A stretch of 58,304 nucleotides of DNA from an uncultured Lachnospiraceae bacterium (GTDB taxonomy: Bacteria > Bacillota > Clostridia > Lachnospirales > Lachnospiraceae). The translations under genes and the position numbers were made by a program. Location: assembly GCA_910583615.1 (NCBI GenBank), contig CAJTXP010000002.1, positions 29,407 through 87,710 of the forward strand, in the 5' to 3' direction. The notes below the pieces were generated by a model, which ran no database searches, was not told where the DNA came from, and was given only the letters and a program-made list of their open reading frames with translations. Below are positions 45,030-54,514 of the stretch, piece after piece. Every line of letters begins with the position of its first letter. The first letter of the stretch is position 1.

Positions 45030-47684
45030 TCACCATCTGTTCTTCAGCCTGTTCTGCAGCCGGTAAAGGGTATTCAGAGCGTCCACAGGCGTCATGTTGG
45101 ATATGTCCAGCTCCTGAAGCTCCTTTACCACATCGTCATCCTTGACTGTATCAAAAAGGGATATCTGTTCCAGATCCACCTCGTCATATTTCTTCGGCCT
45201 GCTCTTCTGCTTCGCCCTGGTCCGCCGTTCCTCCGCAATATCCTTTGCCTTCACGGAGATATCCGCCCGGCTCAGCTCCTCCACCAGTTCTTTTGCCCGT
45301 GCGATCACGCTGTCCGGAACGCCTGCAAGCTTTGCCACCTGGATCCCATAAGATTTATCCGCACCGCCCTTGACGATTTTTCTTAAGAATACGATGTCGT
45401 CTCCTTTTTCCTTTACTGCAATGCAGTAGTTGTTCACGCCGTCCATGGTTCCTTCCAACTCGGTCAGCTCATGATAATGAGTGGCGAACAGAGTTCTGGC
45501 GCCCAGAAGCTTTCGGTCCGCTATGTGCTCAATGACTGCCCATGCAATGCTGAGTCCGTCAAACGTGCTGGTTCCCCGCCCGATCTCATCCAGAATCAGC
45601 AGGCTGCCTGCCGTGGCGTTTCTGAGAATATTGGATACCTCATTCATCTCCACCATGAAGGTGCTCTGTCCGCTGGCAAGGTCATCGGAGGCGCCCACGC
45701 GGGTGAAGATCCGGTCTGCAATACCAATATCCGCACTGTCCGCCGGCACAAAACTTCCCACCTGCGCCATCAGGACGATCAGAGCAGTCTGACGCATGTA
45801 GGTGGATTTTCCCGCCATATTGGGACCTGTAATAATGGAAACCCGGTTGGCATGATTGTCCAGATACGTATCATTGGCAATAAACATGTTTCCGGCAATC
45901 ATCTGCTCCACCACCGGATGACGTCCGTTCCGGATATCAATCAGCCCTCTGCCGTTGATCTTTGGCCGTACATAACCATTCTTGTCCGCTACATAGGCAA
46001 GACATGTGAATACATCCAGCCTTGCCACCGCTTTTGCCGTCTTCTGGATCCGCAGGACCTGGGCGGCGATCCGGTCGCGGATGTCTGTAAACAGCTCATA
46101 TTCCAGAGCCGTCAGCTTCTCCTCCGCTCCCAGAATCGTATCCTCCAGCTCCTTTAACTCCGGCGTGATATAACGTTCCGCATTGGTCAGCGTCTGTTTG
46201 CGGATATAGTCTTCCGGCACAAGCTCTTTATAGGAATTGGTCACTTCCAGATAATAGCCGAAGACTTTATTATATTTGATCCGGAGATTCTTGATGCCGG
46301 TCCGCTCCCGCTCCTTCGATTCGATCTGCGCCAGCCAGGTCTTTCCCTCAGTCCGGGCGGTGCGGAACCGGTCCACATCCTCATGGTAACCGTCCCGGAT
46401 CATATTTCCCTCCCGGATCGTGATGGGAGGATCCTCTTTTATGGAACGGTCGATCAGCTCATACAGATCTTCCAGCCCGTCCAGATCCTCCTGGATCTCC
46501 AGAAGCAGCGGGCTTTTCAGTTCTGCCAGCAGTGTCTTCAGATGGGGCAGCATCCCAAGAGAGGTCTTGAAAGCGATCAGATCTCTGGGATTCGCCGTCT
46601 GATAACTGATGCGTCCGATCAGACGTTCCAGATCATAGATGGGGCTTAAATATTCCCGAAGCTCCTCTCTCGTAATCAGCTGACTGTTCAGTTCTTCCAC
46701 TGCCGTAAGCCTTTTCTCGATCTCTTCCCGGTCGATCAGCGGCTGTTCGATATAGCTTCGCAGCATTCTGGCTCCCATGGCAGTCCTGGTTTTGTCCAGC
46801 ACCCACAGAAGCGACCCTCTCTTCTGTTTTTCCCGCAGCGTCTCCACCAGCTCCAGATTACGCCGGCTGGAACTGTCGATGATCATGAAATTTCCGGATA
46901 CATAAGGCTGCAGTCTGGACATATGGCTTAAAGAAGTCTTCTGCGTCTCTGTCAGATAGCGAAGAAGCGCTCCTGCTGCAATGACCCCGCAACCGAAATC
47001 AGCCACTCCCAGTCCTTCCAGAGATGCTGCCTGAAAATGCTCCAGCAGTCCTTTTCTGCACAGTTCATCGTCAAAATACCAGTTCTCCAGAGAATACATG
47101 GCGATCCCAAGACGTTCCTTCAAGTCCTCCATATCCACGCCGCTCATCAAAAGCGCCTCGTTACAGACAACTTCCCTTGGAGAGAACTTACACATTTCGT
47201 CAATGAGCTTTCTCGCTGAATCCAGTTCCGTAACAAAATAATCACCGGTCGTCACATCTGCAAATGAGATTCCGAACCGGTCGCTGACATAGACGATGCT
47301 CATGATATAGTTATTTCTGGATTCATCCAGCGCCTGCGTATTCAGATTGGTCCCCGGCGTTACGACGCGGATCACTTCCCGCCTGACCAGCCCTTTGGCA
47401 AGCGCCGGATCTTCCATCTGTTCACAGATCGCAACCTTATAACCTCTGGACACCAGACGGCTCAGGTAACCTTCCACAGAATGGAACGGAACACCGCACA
47501 TGGGCGCCCGTTCCTCCAGACCGCAGTTCTTGCCGGTCAGCGTCAGCTCCAGCTCCTTTGATACGATCTTAGCATCGTCAAAAAACATCTCATAAAAATC
47601 TCCAAGACGATAAAAAAGGATGCAGTCTTTATATTCTTCCTTGGTTTTCATATATTGCTGCATCATTGGTGTAAGTTCCGCCAC
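45030..47684 (-). CDS. mutS: DNA mismatch repair protein MutS
   Basis: This 884-residue protein begins with the mismatch-recognition domain (GDFYEMFFDDA) and has the Walker A GPNMAGKSTYMRQ and Walker B LILDEIGRGTSTFDG. It binds mismatches and recruits MutL. The start is GTG 47684, 7 bases after AGAGAGG. An extended -10-like TGATTATAA lies upstream near 47700, just beyond the cheV terminator, and could be the operon promoter. Confidence 0.97.
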   Translation of the reverse strand: MAELTPMMQQYMKTKEEYKDCILFYRLGDFYEMFFDDAKIVSKELELTLTGKNCGLEERAPMCGVPFHSVEGYLSRLVSRGYKVAICEQMEDPALAKGLVRREVIRVVTPGTNLNTQALDESRNNYIMSIVYVSDRFGISFADVTTGDYFVTELDSARKLIDEMCKFSPREVVCNEALLMSGVDMEDLKERLGIAMYSLENWYFDDELCRKGLLEHFQAASLEGLGVADFGCGVIAAGALLRYLTETQKTSLSHMSRLQPYVSGNFMIIDSSSRRNLELVETLREKQKRGSLLWVLDKTRTAMGARMLRSYIEQPLIDREEIEKRLTAVEELNSQLITREELREYLSPIYDLERLIGRISYQTANPRDLIAFKTSLGMLPHLKTLLAELKSPLLLEIQEDLDGLEDLYELIDRSIKEDPPITIREGNMIRDGYHEDVDRFRTARTEGKTWLAQIESKERERTGIKNLRIKYNKVFGYYLEVTNSYKELVPEDYIRKQTLTNAERYITPELKELEDTILGAEEKLTALEYELFTDIRDRIAAQVLRIQKTAKAVARLDVFTCLAYVADKNGYVRPKINGRGLIDIRNGRHPVVEQMIAGNMFIANDTYLDNHANRVSIITGPNMAGKSTYMRQTALIVLMAQVGSFVPADSADIGIADRIFTRVGASDDLASGQSTFMVEMNEVSNILRNATAGSLLILDEIGRGTSTFDGLSIAWAVIEHIADRKLLGARTLFATHYHELTELEGTMDGVNNYCIAVKEKGDDIVFLRKIVKGGADKSYGIQVAKLAGVPDSVIARAKELVEELSRADISVKAKDIAEERRTRAKQKSRPKKYDEVDLEQISLFDTVKDDDVVKELQELDISNMTPVDALNTLYRLQNRLKNRW

Positions 47685-47723
47685 GAAAGTACCTCTCTTT
47701 GTTTATAATCATCCGATATTGTC

Positions 47724-47762
47724 AAAAAACACCTGCTGGGGCTTTACATACCCCCGCAGGTG
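47724..47762 (-). terminator. Terminator at the end of the flagellar/chemotaxis operon
   Basis: CACCTGC (47730-47736) pairs with GCAGGTG (47756-47762), with a GGGG/CCCC extension, followed on the minus strand by six T. The plus strand also has a T6 run after the stem, so it could work both ways. It separates cheV from mutS. Confidence 0.9.
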
Positions 47763-47768
47763 AATTTT

Positions 47769-48701
47769 TTACCCGTGAACCTCTTCGTGAAAACGTTCCA
47801 GCAATCGATCGATCACGTGAACAAGATGGCCGATCTCCGGCTTGGTAAGCTGCTCATCTGCGCCGAGCGCTTCCCCTTTGATCCGCATCTGGTCATCAAT
47901 CAGAGATGAGAAAATTACAACCGGAATCTTCTTCAGCCGTGGATCATCTTTTACAAGTTTTGTCAGACGATGTCCGTCCATCTCCGGCATCTCAATATCT
48001 GTAATGATCAGATTTACCTTATCGTACAGATCTGAATCATGGCGCATGGTCTCCAGATAATTCCATGCTTCCTGACCATTGTTGAAATTCTTCACATCCA
48101 TGAAGCCTGCCCGTTCCAGAGAATCATCTATCATCTTCTGAAGAAGTACTGAATCTTCTGCGATTACAAGCGGACTGCTGCACAAAGGACGGTCACCCAT
48201 CTGCTCTACCTCGGAAATCTGGATTGTTGTCTCCGGAGCGATTTCAGCCACAATCTTTTCAAAATCCAGAATCGTCACCAGCTCTCCTGCACACTGAGCA
48301 ATACCCGTTGCCACGCCTTCCTCTCCGTGAGACAGCGTCTTATCCGGCTTCTGAATATCTTTCCAGGAGATACGGCTGATTCCTTCAATGCTCTGGACAC
48401 GGAAAGCAACCGTCATCTTGTTGAAATTCGTAACAATGAACAAATCTCTTGGTTTATGCTCCAGATCTTCACCTGTCAGATAATATCCCAGATCAATGAC
48501 CGTGATCAGAATATCTCTTGGTTTGAAGATTCCTTCCACTGCCGGATGAGCATGGGGCATGATCTTCACCTTCTCACTCATCATGATTTCCTTAACCTTG
48601 GCAACGTTGATTCCGTAGAACTCCCCCTGAATCGTGAACTTCATGATCTCGATCTCGTTAGTACCTGATTCCAGAAGAATACCCTCTTTTTCTTTCTCCA
48701 C
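47769..48701 (-). CDS. cheV: Chemotaxis coupling protein CheV
   Basis: The 310-residue protein has an N-terminal CheW domain (about 15-160) and a C-terminal receiver (about 175-300) with the phospho-Asp in LIITDIEMPEMDG. It couples receptors to CheA and adapts by phosphorylation. The start is GTG 48701, 10 bases after AAGGAG. It closes the flagellar operon, right before the terminator. Confidence 0.94.
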   Translation of the reverse strand: MEKEKEGILLESGTNEIEIMKFTIQGEFYGINVAKVKEIMMSEKVKIMPHAHPAVEGIFKPRDILITVIDLGYYLTGEDLEHKPRDLFIVTNFNKMTVAFRVQSIEGISRISWKDIQKPDKTLSHGEEGVATGIAQCAGELVTILDFEKIVAEIAPETTIQISEVEQMGDRPLCSSPLVIAEDSVLLQKMIDDSLERAGFMDVKNFNNGQEAWNYLETMRHDSDLYDKVNLIITDIEMPEMDGHRLTKLVKDDPRLKKIPVVIFSSLIDDQMRIKGEALGADEQLTKPEIGHLVHVIDRLLERFHEEVHG

Positions 48702-48737
48702 TTGTATCCGCTCCTTCCTGTATAGATGTTTCTTATA

Positions 48738-49223
48738 TCACAGATGTTTCTCCGGCTTACCCGCCGTCCGGATGATGACATCCCCGTTGGCAATGTTAAT
48801 CAACATGGTCCGGGCATAGCTCCCGCCGGTATCCTCAGCCGCAATACGCATCCTTTCCTGCATTAATAATTTTTTTACCATCGCCGCATTTCTCTGTCCT
48901 ATATTTCCAAAATCCGAATTTCCCCGGATCTCGAACATCTTGGCCCCTCCTGCAATCTTCACGATGGTCCTGCTCTTCAGCATTCCAAAAGCAGACATCT
49001 TGCGGATCATTTCCTGAAGTCCGCTGTCCGCATACTTAAAAATCTTCGGATCCGTCGGATCCGTCCTGGAAGGCAGCATAATGTGTAAAAGTCCGCCCAG
49101 ACGGATAGCCGGATCATACATTGTGATCCCGATACAGGAACCAAGTGCATATGTAATGATCTGCCCTTCCCCTCTGGCAAACTTCATATCACCGATTCCT
49201 ACTTTTATATCTTTTCCCGTCAA
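48738..49223 (-). CDS. cheD: Chemoreceptor glutamine deamidase CheD
   Basis: This 161-residue protein has the catalytic Cys in YALGSCIGITMYD and the His in GGLLHIMLP. It deamidates chemoreceptors and interacts with CheC. The start is TTG 49223, overlapping the cheC stop (TTGA), a coupled start with AGGTG upstream. Confidence 0.94.
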   Translation of the reverse strand: MTGKDIKVGIGDMKFARGEGQIITYALGSCIGITMYDPAIRLGGLLHIMLPSRTDPTDPKIFKYADSGLQEMIRKMSAFGMLKSRTIVKIAGGAKMFEIRGNSDFGNIGQRNAAMVKKLLMQERMRIAAEDTGGSYARTMLINIANGDVIIRTAGKPEKHL

Positions 49224-49843
49224 TTCGATACACCTAATTTCTCTAATATCCTGTTCAGAGATGCGATGTCAGGAAGCATCAAAAGTCCGTCAGAAAGCCT
49301 GACACCATCCATGATGAATTCCGCATTAATATACATCAGCTTATCTGTCTCATAACCATATTCCGCAATCGGAACCGTCAGTATCCCGCCAAGCATATTT
49401 ACGGTGGAACTTGGAACTGACAGATCAATATCCACGCCTACAAGCTGTGCAAATGCATTCACATAAGAACAGATGATGATATTCCCCACCTCTTCCAAAG
49501 CGGAATAATCCATATCATCCATATCCTCAAAGGATGTGTATTTCTTCCCAATCAGCTTTTCCAGTACCGCATTGGCCATATCCATCTTAAAAATAAACAA
49601 AATCAGCCCGTTCACATCATTCGACATCTGAACCAGCGTTGCCGCCACCAGTTCCTCAATCTCCCCGATCTTATCCACTGCTTCCTCATAGCCAAGAACG
49701 CTTACCTCCGGAATTGAGATCCGGATCTCCTTTTGAAGAAGCTTTGAAAGAGACGTAGCCGCATGGCTGGTACCAATACTGCTGATCTCCTTCATGACAT
49801 CCAGTTCCTGAAGGTTCATTTCTTCATAACTTTTAATTCTCAT
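49220..49843 (-). CDS. cheC: CheY-P phosphatase CheC
   Basis: The 207-residue CheC/FliY-like protein has two pseudo-symmetric active regions. The second has the standard E-x-x-N (LEEVGNIIICSYVNA). The first reads EISSIGTSHAA, with Ser in place of the catalytic Asn (KEIGNIGAGNAA is common). One site is therefore probably inactive. ATG 49843 follows AGAGG. It lies directly upstream of cheD. Confidence 0.92.
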   Translation of the reverse strand: MRIKSYEEMNLQELDVMKEISSIGTSHAATSLSKLLQKEIRISIPEVSVLGYEEAVDKIGEIEELVAATLVQMSNDVNGLILFIFKMDMANAVLEKLIGKKYTSFEDMDDMDYSALEEVGNIIICSYVNAFAQLVGVDIDLSVPSSTVNMLGGILTVPIAEYGYETDKLMYINAEFIMDGVRLSDGLLMLPDIASLNRILEKLGVSN

Positions 49844-49864
49844 AGTCACCTCTTGACGCTGTGG

Positions 49865-50614
49865 TTATCCCCTGAGGGAATTAATGGTAGATTCTATCTC
49901 ATCTTCTGTTGACACGACTTTGAGCGCATAGGAAAACGCCCGCTGTGTCTCTATGACCTTTACCATCTCATCCGCCATGCTCGCTCCGGAAGACTCCAGC
50001 GCGCTGGAAGTAAAAACAGGGTTCTCAATCAATATGGGCTGTGCTCCCTCGTCTGACGGCGCAAACCCATTGTCCCCCACATTCATAAGACGGCTGGGAT
50101 TATTGAAGGTATACAGGGCAATACGGCCTTGTATTTCTGCCATATCCTCCGCTCCTTCTCCATTGGCATCGGGCATCTGCCCAACCTCGATGGGCTGCTG
50201 GTTCTGATCCAGCACCAGCTTATTGGACTCTGTCAGCAGATAAAAACTTCCGTTCAGTTCTCCCCTGTGAAAACGTCCGCTTCTTGTATAGGTAATTTCA
50301 TCGGTTCCCACATCCTGTACCATGAAAAAAGCATTGTCCTGCATAATCGCAAAATCCAGCTCCCTGTTGGTCTGGGTAATCGCCGATGTTCCAAAATCTG
50401 TATAGGTCCTCTGCACTCTCATGCCGTTGCCCGCCATAAGTTCCGTTACCGCATCTTCCGAATCATTGAGATTATAATTCAAAAGATCAGAAAATGCCAC
50501 ATTTTTTGCCTTAAATCCATAATTGTTAATATTGGCAAGATTATTGGAAACCACGCTTAATTTTGCCAGATAACTCCCGGCTCCAAGAGCCCCCGTATAA
50601 AATGACTGGTACAT
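49865..50614 (-). CDS. Flagellar basal-body rod/hook protein (FlgG-like)
   Basis: The 249-residue protein has the N-terminal rod signature (SVVSNNLANINNYGFKAK) and the C-terminal amphipathic flagellar motif (MADEMVKVIETQRAFSYALKVVSTEDEIESTINSLRG). It belongs to the FlgF/FlgG rod family; the exact subunit cannot be fixed. AGGAGG gives a clear ATG 50614. It is separated from the second rod gene by 11 bases. Confidence 0.85.
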   Translation of the reverse strand: MYQSFYTGALGAGSYLAKLSVVSNNLANINNYGFKAKNVAFSDLLNYNLNDSEDAVTELMAGNGMRVQRTYTDFGTSAITQTNRELDFAIMQDNAFFMVQDVGTDEITYTRSGRFHRGELNGSFYLLTESNKLVLDQNQQPIEVGQMPDANGEGAEDMAEIQGRIALYTFNNPSRLMNVGDNGFAPSDEGAQPILIENPVFTSSALESSGASMADEMVKVIETQRAFSYALKVVSTEDEIESTINSLRG

Positions 50615-50625
50615 ACTGCCTCCTG

Positions 50626-51396
50626 TTATAATCTTCCGACATCCGTCGCTGATTTGCTCATCACCTGGTCATACATCTTGAGTACCTGAGCGGCGCTCTG
50701 CAGCGCCCTCTGGGATGACATCATGTTTGTCAGTTCCTCTACCATATCCACATTGGAGCGCTCCACTGTCTTCCACAGTACTGACGTCTCTCCTTCTGCC
50801 AGCTCTCTGGAAGCCTGTTCCGTGGAAAAAACGCCATAGTCATTCTTGTGAAGCTGCCCGTAATCTTCAAAATCCACAATGCGCAGCTTCCCGAACTCCC
50901 GGGTACCTCCATCCCGGTCCACTACCCGAATCGTTCCGTCACTGCTCACCTGGAAATCTTCATTATCGATCTGAATCGGCTGTCCGCCTTCGCCCTGAAC
51001 CCTGCCCACATTGTTCAGCATCAGATATCCTTCACTGTCCACACTGAAAGAGCCGTTTCTGGTGTAGCGGACGCCTTCAGCCGTGTCAATGCAGAAAAAC
51101 CCTCTGCCGCTCAGAGCAAAATCATAAATGCCGCCCGTAGGATCAAAACTTCCCTGTTCATAATTCACATAAGTTCTTTCTGCTGTTTTGATCTTGGAAG
51201 TCACTCCCAGCTCCACCGGATTGTTTTTGTTGGTACGTCCTGTCCGGTAAAGCATCTCCTCTTCAAAAGTGCTGCTGACCATCTTGTCTCTTTTATAGCC
51301 GGCCGTCTGAATATTCACCATATTATTACTGATGACGTTCAGATTCCTGGTCTGTGTCAGCATACCGGATGTCAGGTTGTAAAATCCCTGATACAT
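50626..51396 (-). CDS. Flagellar basal-body rod protein (FlgF/FlgG-like)
   Basis: The 256-residue protein has the N-terminal NVISNNMVNIQTAGYKRD signature and C-terminal ERSNVDMVEELTNMMSSQRALQSAAQVLKMYDQVMSK. Together with the next gene it makes the FlhO/FlhP-like pair found at the end of Firmicute flagellar operons. TAGGAGG precedes ATG 51396. Confidence 0.85.
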   Translation of the reverse strand: MYQGFYNLTSGMLTQTRNLNVISNNMVNIQTAGYKRDKMVSSTFEEEMLYRTGRTNKNNPVELGVTSKIKTAERTYVNYEQGSFDPTGGIYDFALSGRGFFCIDTAEGVRYTRNGSFSVDSEGYLMLNNVGRVQGEGGQPIQIDNEDFQVSSDGTIRVVDRDGGTREFGKLRIVDFEDYGQLHKNDYGVFSTEQASRELAEGETSVLWKTVERSNVDMVEELTNMMSSQRALQSAAQVLKMYDQVMSKSATDVGRL

Positions 51397-51527
51397 ACCT
51401 TATCCTCCTATTCTAGTTCCGCATCCGCAGGAATGATGCCCTGCGATGCTGTTTTTTTGATCCTGGTTCCGCATCCGCCCTCACAATGCTCTGTGTCCAG
51501 ACAGATGCTCTTTGTCGTTGTCTGACT
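51397..51527. other. 131-bp gap between fliA and the rod genes
   Basis: The gap holds a 13-bp direct repeat GTTCCGCATCCGC (51416-51428 and 51466-51478) and a hairpin that terminates the plus strand. No gene or sigma-D promoter was recognised. Confidence 0.5.
51422..51458 (+). terminator. Plus-strand terminator-like hairpin without an obvious gene
   Basis: CATC(C)GCAGG pairs with CCTGCGATG (51422-51448), followed by seven T (51452-51458) on the plus strand. On the minus strand the T-run is on the wrong side. No plus-strand gene is close, so an antisense transcript is possible. Confidence 0.5.
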
Positions 51528-52289
51528 TTAAACGTAGCTGCTCATGAAATCCTTTAATTTCTGGATTGCACTGCTGTGAATCTGTGAGATTCTGGGCTCG
51601 CTGACTCCCATTACCACTGCAATCTGTCCCATGTTCAGCTCTTCCACATAATACAGAGAGATAACCAGCTGTTCCTTCTCTTTCAGGCTCTTCACCGCCT
51701 GCGCCAGGATCTGCCTGGATTCTTCCTGCAGAAAGGCGCTCTCCGGCTGGGAGTTATGATCCCGGCTTGAAAGCTGCAGGGACTGATGTTCGTCCTCATC
51801 GTCAATCAGCATATCCAGGGAAAGCACATTCATTATAACGCTCATACGCTGAAGCTTCCTGTACTTTTTTATATCCATCCCGATATGCTTTGCAACTTCC
51901 TCGTCTGTGGCGTCACTTCCCAGCGCAATCCTGGCATCTTCCATTATTCGGACCTGCTTGCGAAAATCCCTCGGCATCCAGTCGTTCTTGCGCACCAGAT
52001 CAATGATCATCCCCCGGATGCGTCTTGATATAAAAGTCTCAAACTTATTATCACGCTCCGGATCGTATCTGTCAATCCCTTTCATGATGGCAATCACGCC
52101 TTCATTAATAATATCTTCCATCTGAAGAGATCCGGCATACACCCCTCTCATCTGCACGGCAATTGTTTTCACAATATACAGATAACGCATGACCAGCTCC
52201 TGCTTGATGGACAGCTCCCCGCTTTTCTGATATAAGGCAAGGAGTTCTTCATTTGTCTTGTCTTTTAGCTTTTCTGTCTGAAGCACCAT
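51528..52289 (-). CDS. fliA: FliA/SigD flagellar sigma factor
   Basis: The 253-residue sigma-28-type factor shows region 2 (YDPERDNKFETFISRRIRGMIIDLVRKNDW) and region 4 (ISLYYVEELNMGQIAVVMGVSEPRISQIHSSAIQKLK). It drives late flagellar and chemotaxis genes. AAGGAG precedes ATG 52289. It follows flhA by 19 bases with no flhF or flhG in between. Confidence 0.95.
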   Translation of the reverse strand: MVLQTEKLKDKTNEELLALYQKSGELSIKQELVMRYLYIVKTIAVQMRGVYAGSLQMEDIINEGVIAIMKGIDRYDPERDNKFETFISRRIRGMIIDLVRKNDWMPRDFRKQVRIMEDARIALGSDATDEEVAKHIGMDIKKYRKLQRMSVIMNVLSLDMLIDDEDEHQSLQLSSRDHNSQPESAFLQEESRQILAQAVKSLKEKEQLVISLYYVEELNMGQIAVVMGVSEPRISQIHSSAIQKLKDFMSSYV

Positions 52290-52308
52290 ACCTTAAACTC
52301 CTTGTAGA

Positions 52309-54450
52309 TCAGGCTCCCCTCCTCTCTGGATTCTCAAGAGTCAGGCTGCCGATAGACTGTATCTGGATATTATTTGCTATCTCGTTGAAAGACAATACCC
52401 TGACATTTGGATAAAACTGATCAATCAGCCGGTAAAAATGAACTCTCATTACCTGAGACGTTAAGATAACCGGATTCTGTGAAAGGCTGTTAAACTTTTT
52501 AAGCTGCACCGTAATCTGGTTGATCAGACTCTGCAGTACATCCGGGTTCAACGCCAGGTAATACCCCCGCTCTCCCTTGGACAGGCAGCTTACCATTGTA
52601 CGCTCCAGCTCTGAATCCAGCGTAAGCACTTTCATGCTGCCATCCTCACAATACAGACGGGTAATTGTACGTTTTAACGCCGTACGGATATGTTCGATCA
52701 GTCCGTCTACATCCTTGAGAGGAAGTCCCGTCTCCGAGATGCTTTCCAAAGCCGTTTCAATGATGGTTTCCAGATCTTTGATCGGTACGCCCTCCTTCAG
52801 AAGACTGGTCAGAATCTTCTGGAACAGGCTGTAGTTGATGAAATTCGGGAAAGCTTCTTCAATCAGTTCAGGAGACGTCTTCTTCGTATTCTCAACCAGA
52901 TGGATGATCTCCTGTCTGGTCAGAAGTTCATGTGCATGCTGTTTGACCACCTCGGACAGATGAGTGACCAGAACCGACAGAGGATCAATCACCGTATATC
53001 CATAGATTTCTGCCATCTCCCGGTCTTCCGGACGGATCCAGCGGCTTGGAATCCCATATGCAGGTTCTATCGTCTCAATACCGTCAATTTCTTTCTCCGG
53101 ATTCTCAGGATCCAGAGCCAGATAATAATCTACCAGAAGCTCACCCTTCGCCACCTCTTCCCCTTTGATCTTAATACAGTACTGATTCGTGTTAAGCGCC
53201 GAGCTGTCGCGAAGACGGATCGATGGAATCACAAATCCCATATCCTGCGCATACTGCCGCCGGAAGATCACGATTCGGTTGATCAGCTTTCCGCCGACCG
53301 ATTCGTCTACCAGAGGAATCAGACTGTAACCGAATTCCATCTCTATTGGTTCTACAGTCAGCAGATTATATACATTATTTACATCCTTATAATACTCTTC
53401 TTCTGAGACCTGTCTTAATGTTTCGCCTCCGGCCTCTCCCGGAATATCTTCCAGAGGCGCCTCCGGTCCGGCTCCGGAAGCGAAACCAACCGCCGCCATG
53501 GAAGGCTCTTCTTTAATCCTCCTGGACAGATAATATCCGCCCCCAATCAGTCCGACAGAAACAATCAGAAGCTGAAGCACCGGCATGCCGGGAATCACAC
53601 TGAGGACGCCGATCACCACTCCACTGATCATGATCGCCGTCGGCTGCGCTGTAAACTGTTTGGAAATATCTTCATTCAGGCTGCCTTCTGCAACTGCCCT
53701 GGTAACGATCATACCCGTAGCCGTTGAGATCAGGAGAGACGGAATCTGTCCCACAAGGCCGTCGCCAACCGTTGCAATGGAATAGGTAACTGCTACTTCT
53801 CCAAGGGTTCCGCTTCCCTGAACCATACCGATGATAATACCTCCGACCAGATTAATGCCGGTTGTGATCAAAGACATGACTGAGTCGCCTTTTACAATCT
53901 TCGTCGCACCATCCATGGAACCGTAGAAATCCGCTTCCCGCTGAATCTTCTCACGTCTTACCTTGGCCTGCTGCTCATCAATCAGTCCGGAATTCAGATC
54001 CGCATCAATTGCCATCTGTTTACCAGGCATGGCATCCAGCGTAAATCTTGCCGCAACCTCAGATACGCGTTCCGCTCCTTTGGTAATAACCAGAAACTGC
54101 ATCAAAACGATGATAAGATAAATAATAAGACCAACGACAACATTTCCCTGCAGGATAAAATCACCGAAAGCCTTGATGATCTGCCCGGAAGATCCGGAAT
54201 TCGTCAGGATGTTTCTTGTTGTAGACACATTAATACCAAGGCGGAACAAGGTTGTGACCAGCAAAAGCGATGGAAATATGGCAAATTCCAGAGGTTCCCT
54301 GATCGTCATGGTGATGACCAGAATCATCAGTGACAGGGACATATTCAGAATGATCGCCACGTCGACAATTGCAGCCGGCATCGGTATGATCAGCAATAAT
54401 ATAATTGTCAGTACAAACAGTACCACCGAATAGCTTAATAATTTCTTCAT
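52309..54450 (-). CDS. flhA: Flagellar export gate protein FlhA
   Basis: The 713-residue protein has about eight N-terminal membrane helices (to about 330) and a large cytoplasmic domain (from about 350) that docks export chaperones. Conserved FHIPEP-region stretches include GAERVSEVAARFTLDAMPGKQMAIDADL. It forms a nonamer ring in the type III export gate. GGAG precedes ATG 54450. It follows flhB by 64 bases. Confidence 0.97.
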   Translation of the reverse strand: MKKLLSYSVVLFVLTIILLLIIPMPAAIVDVAIILNMSLSLMILVITMTIREPLEFAIFPSLLLVTTLFRLGINVSTTRNILTNSGSSGQIIKAFGDFILQGNVVVGLIIYLIIVLMQFLVITKGAERVSEVAARFTLDAMPGKQMAIDADLNSGLIDEQQAKVRREKIQREADFYGSMDGATKIVKGDSVMSLITTGINLVGGIIIGMVQGSGTLGEVAVTYSIATVGDGLVGQIPSLLISTATGMIVTRAVAEGSLNEDISKQFTAQPTAIMISGVVIGVLSVIPGMPVLQLLIVSVGLIGGGYYLSRRIKEEPSMAAVGFASGAGPEAPLEDIPGEAGGETLRQVSEEEYYKDVNNVYNLLTVEPIEMEFGYSLIPLVDESVGGKLINRIVIFRRQYAQDMGFVIPSIRLRDSSALNTNQYCIKIKGEEVAKGELLVDYYLALDPENPEKEIDGIETIEPAYGIPSRWIRPEDREMAEIYGYTVIDPLSVLVTHLSEVVKQHAHELLTRQEIIHLVENTKKTSPELIEEAFPNFINYSLFQKILTSLLKEGVPIKDLETIIETALESISETGLPLKDVDGLIEHIRTALKRTITRLYCEDGSMKVLTLDSELERTMVSCLSKGERGYYLALNPDVLQSLINQITVQLKKFNSLSQNPVILTSQVMRVHFYRLIDQFYPNVRVLSFNEIANNIQIQSIGSLTLENPERRGA

Positions 54451-54514
54451 TCAGGACTCCATCTATATAAAATATGCGGACACCGCTCTTTGCATACTTC
54501 CGGAAAAGCGGATG

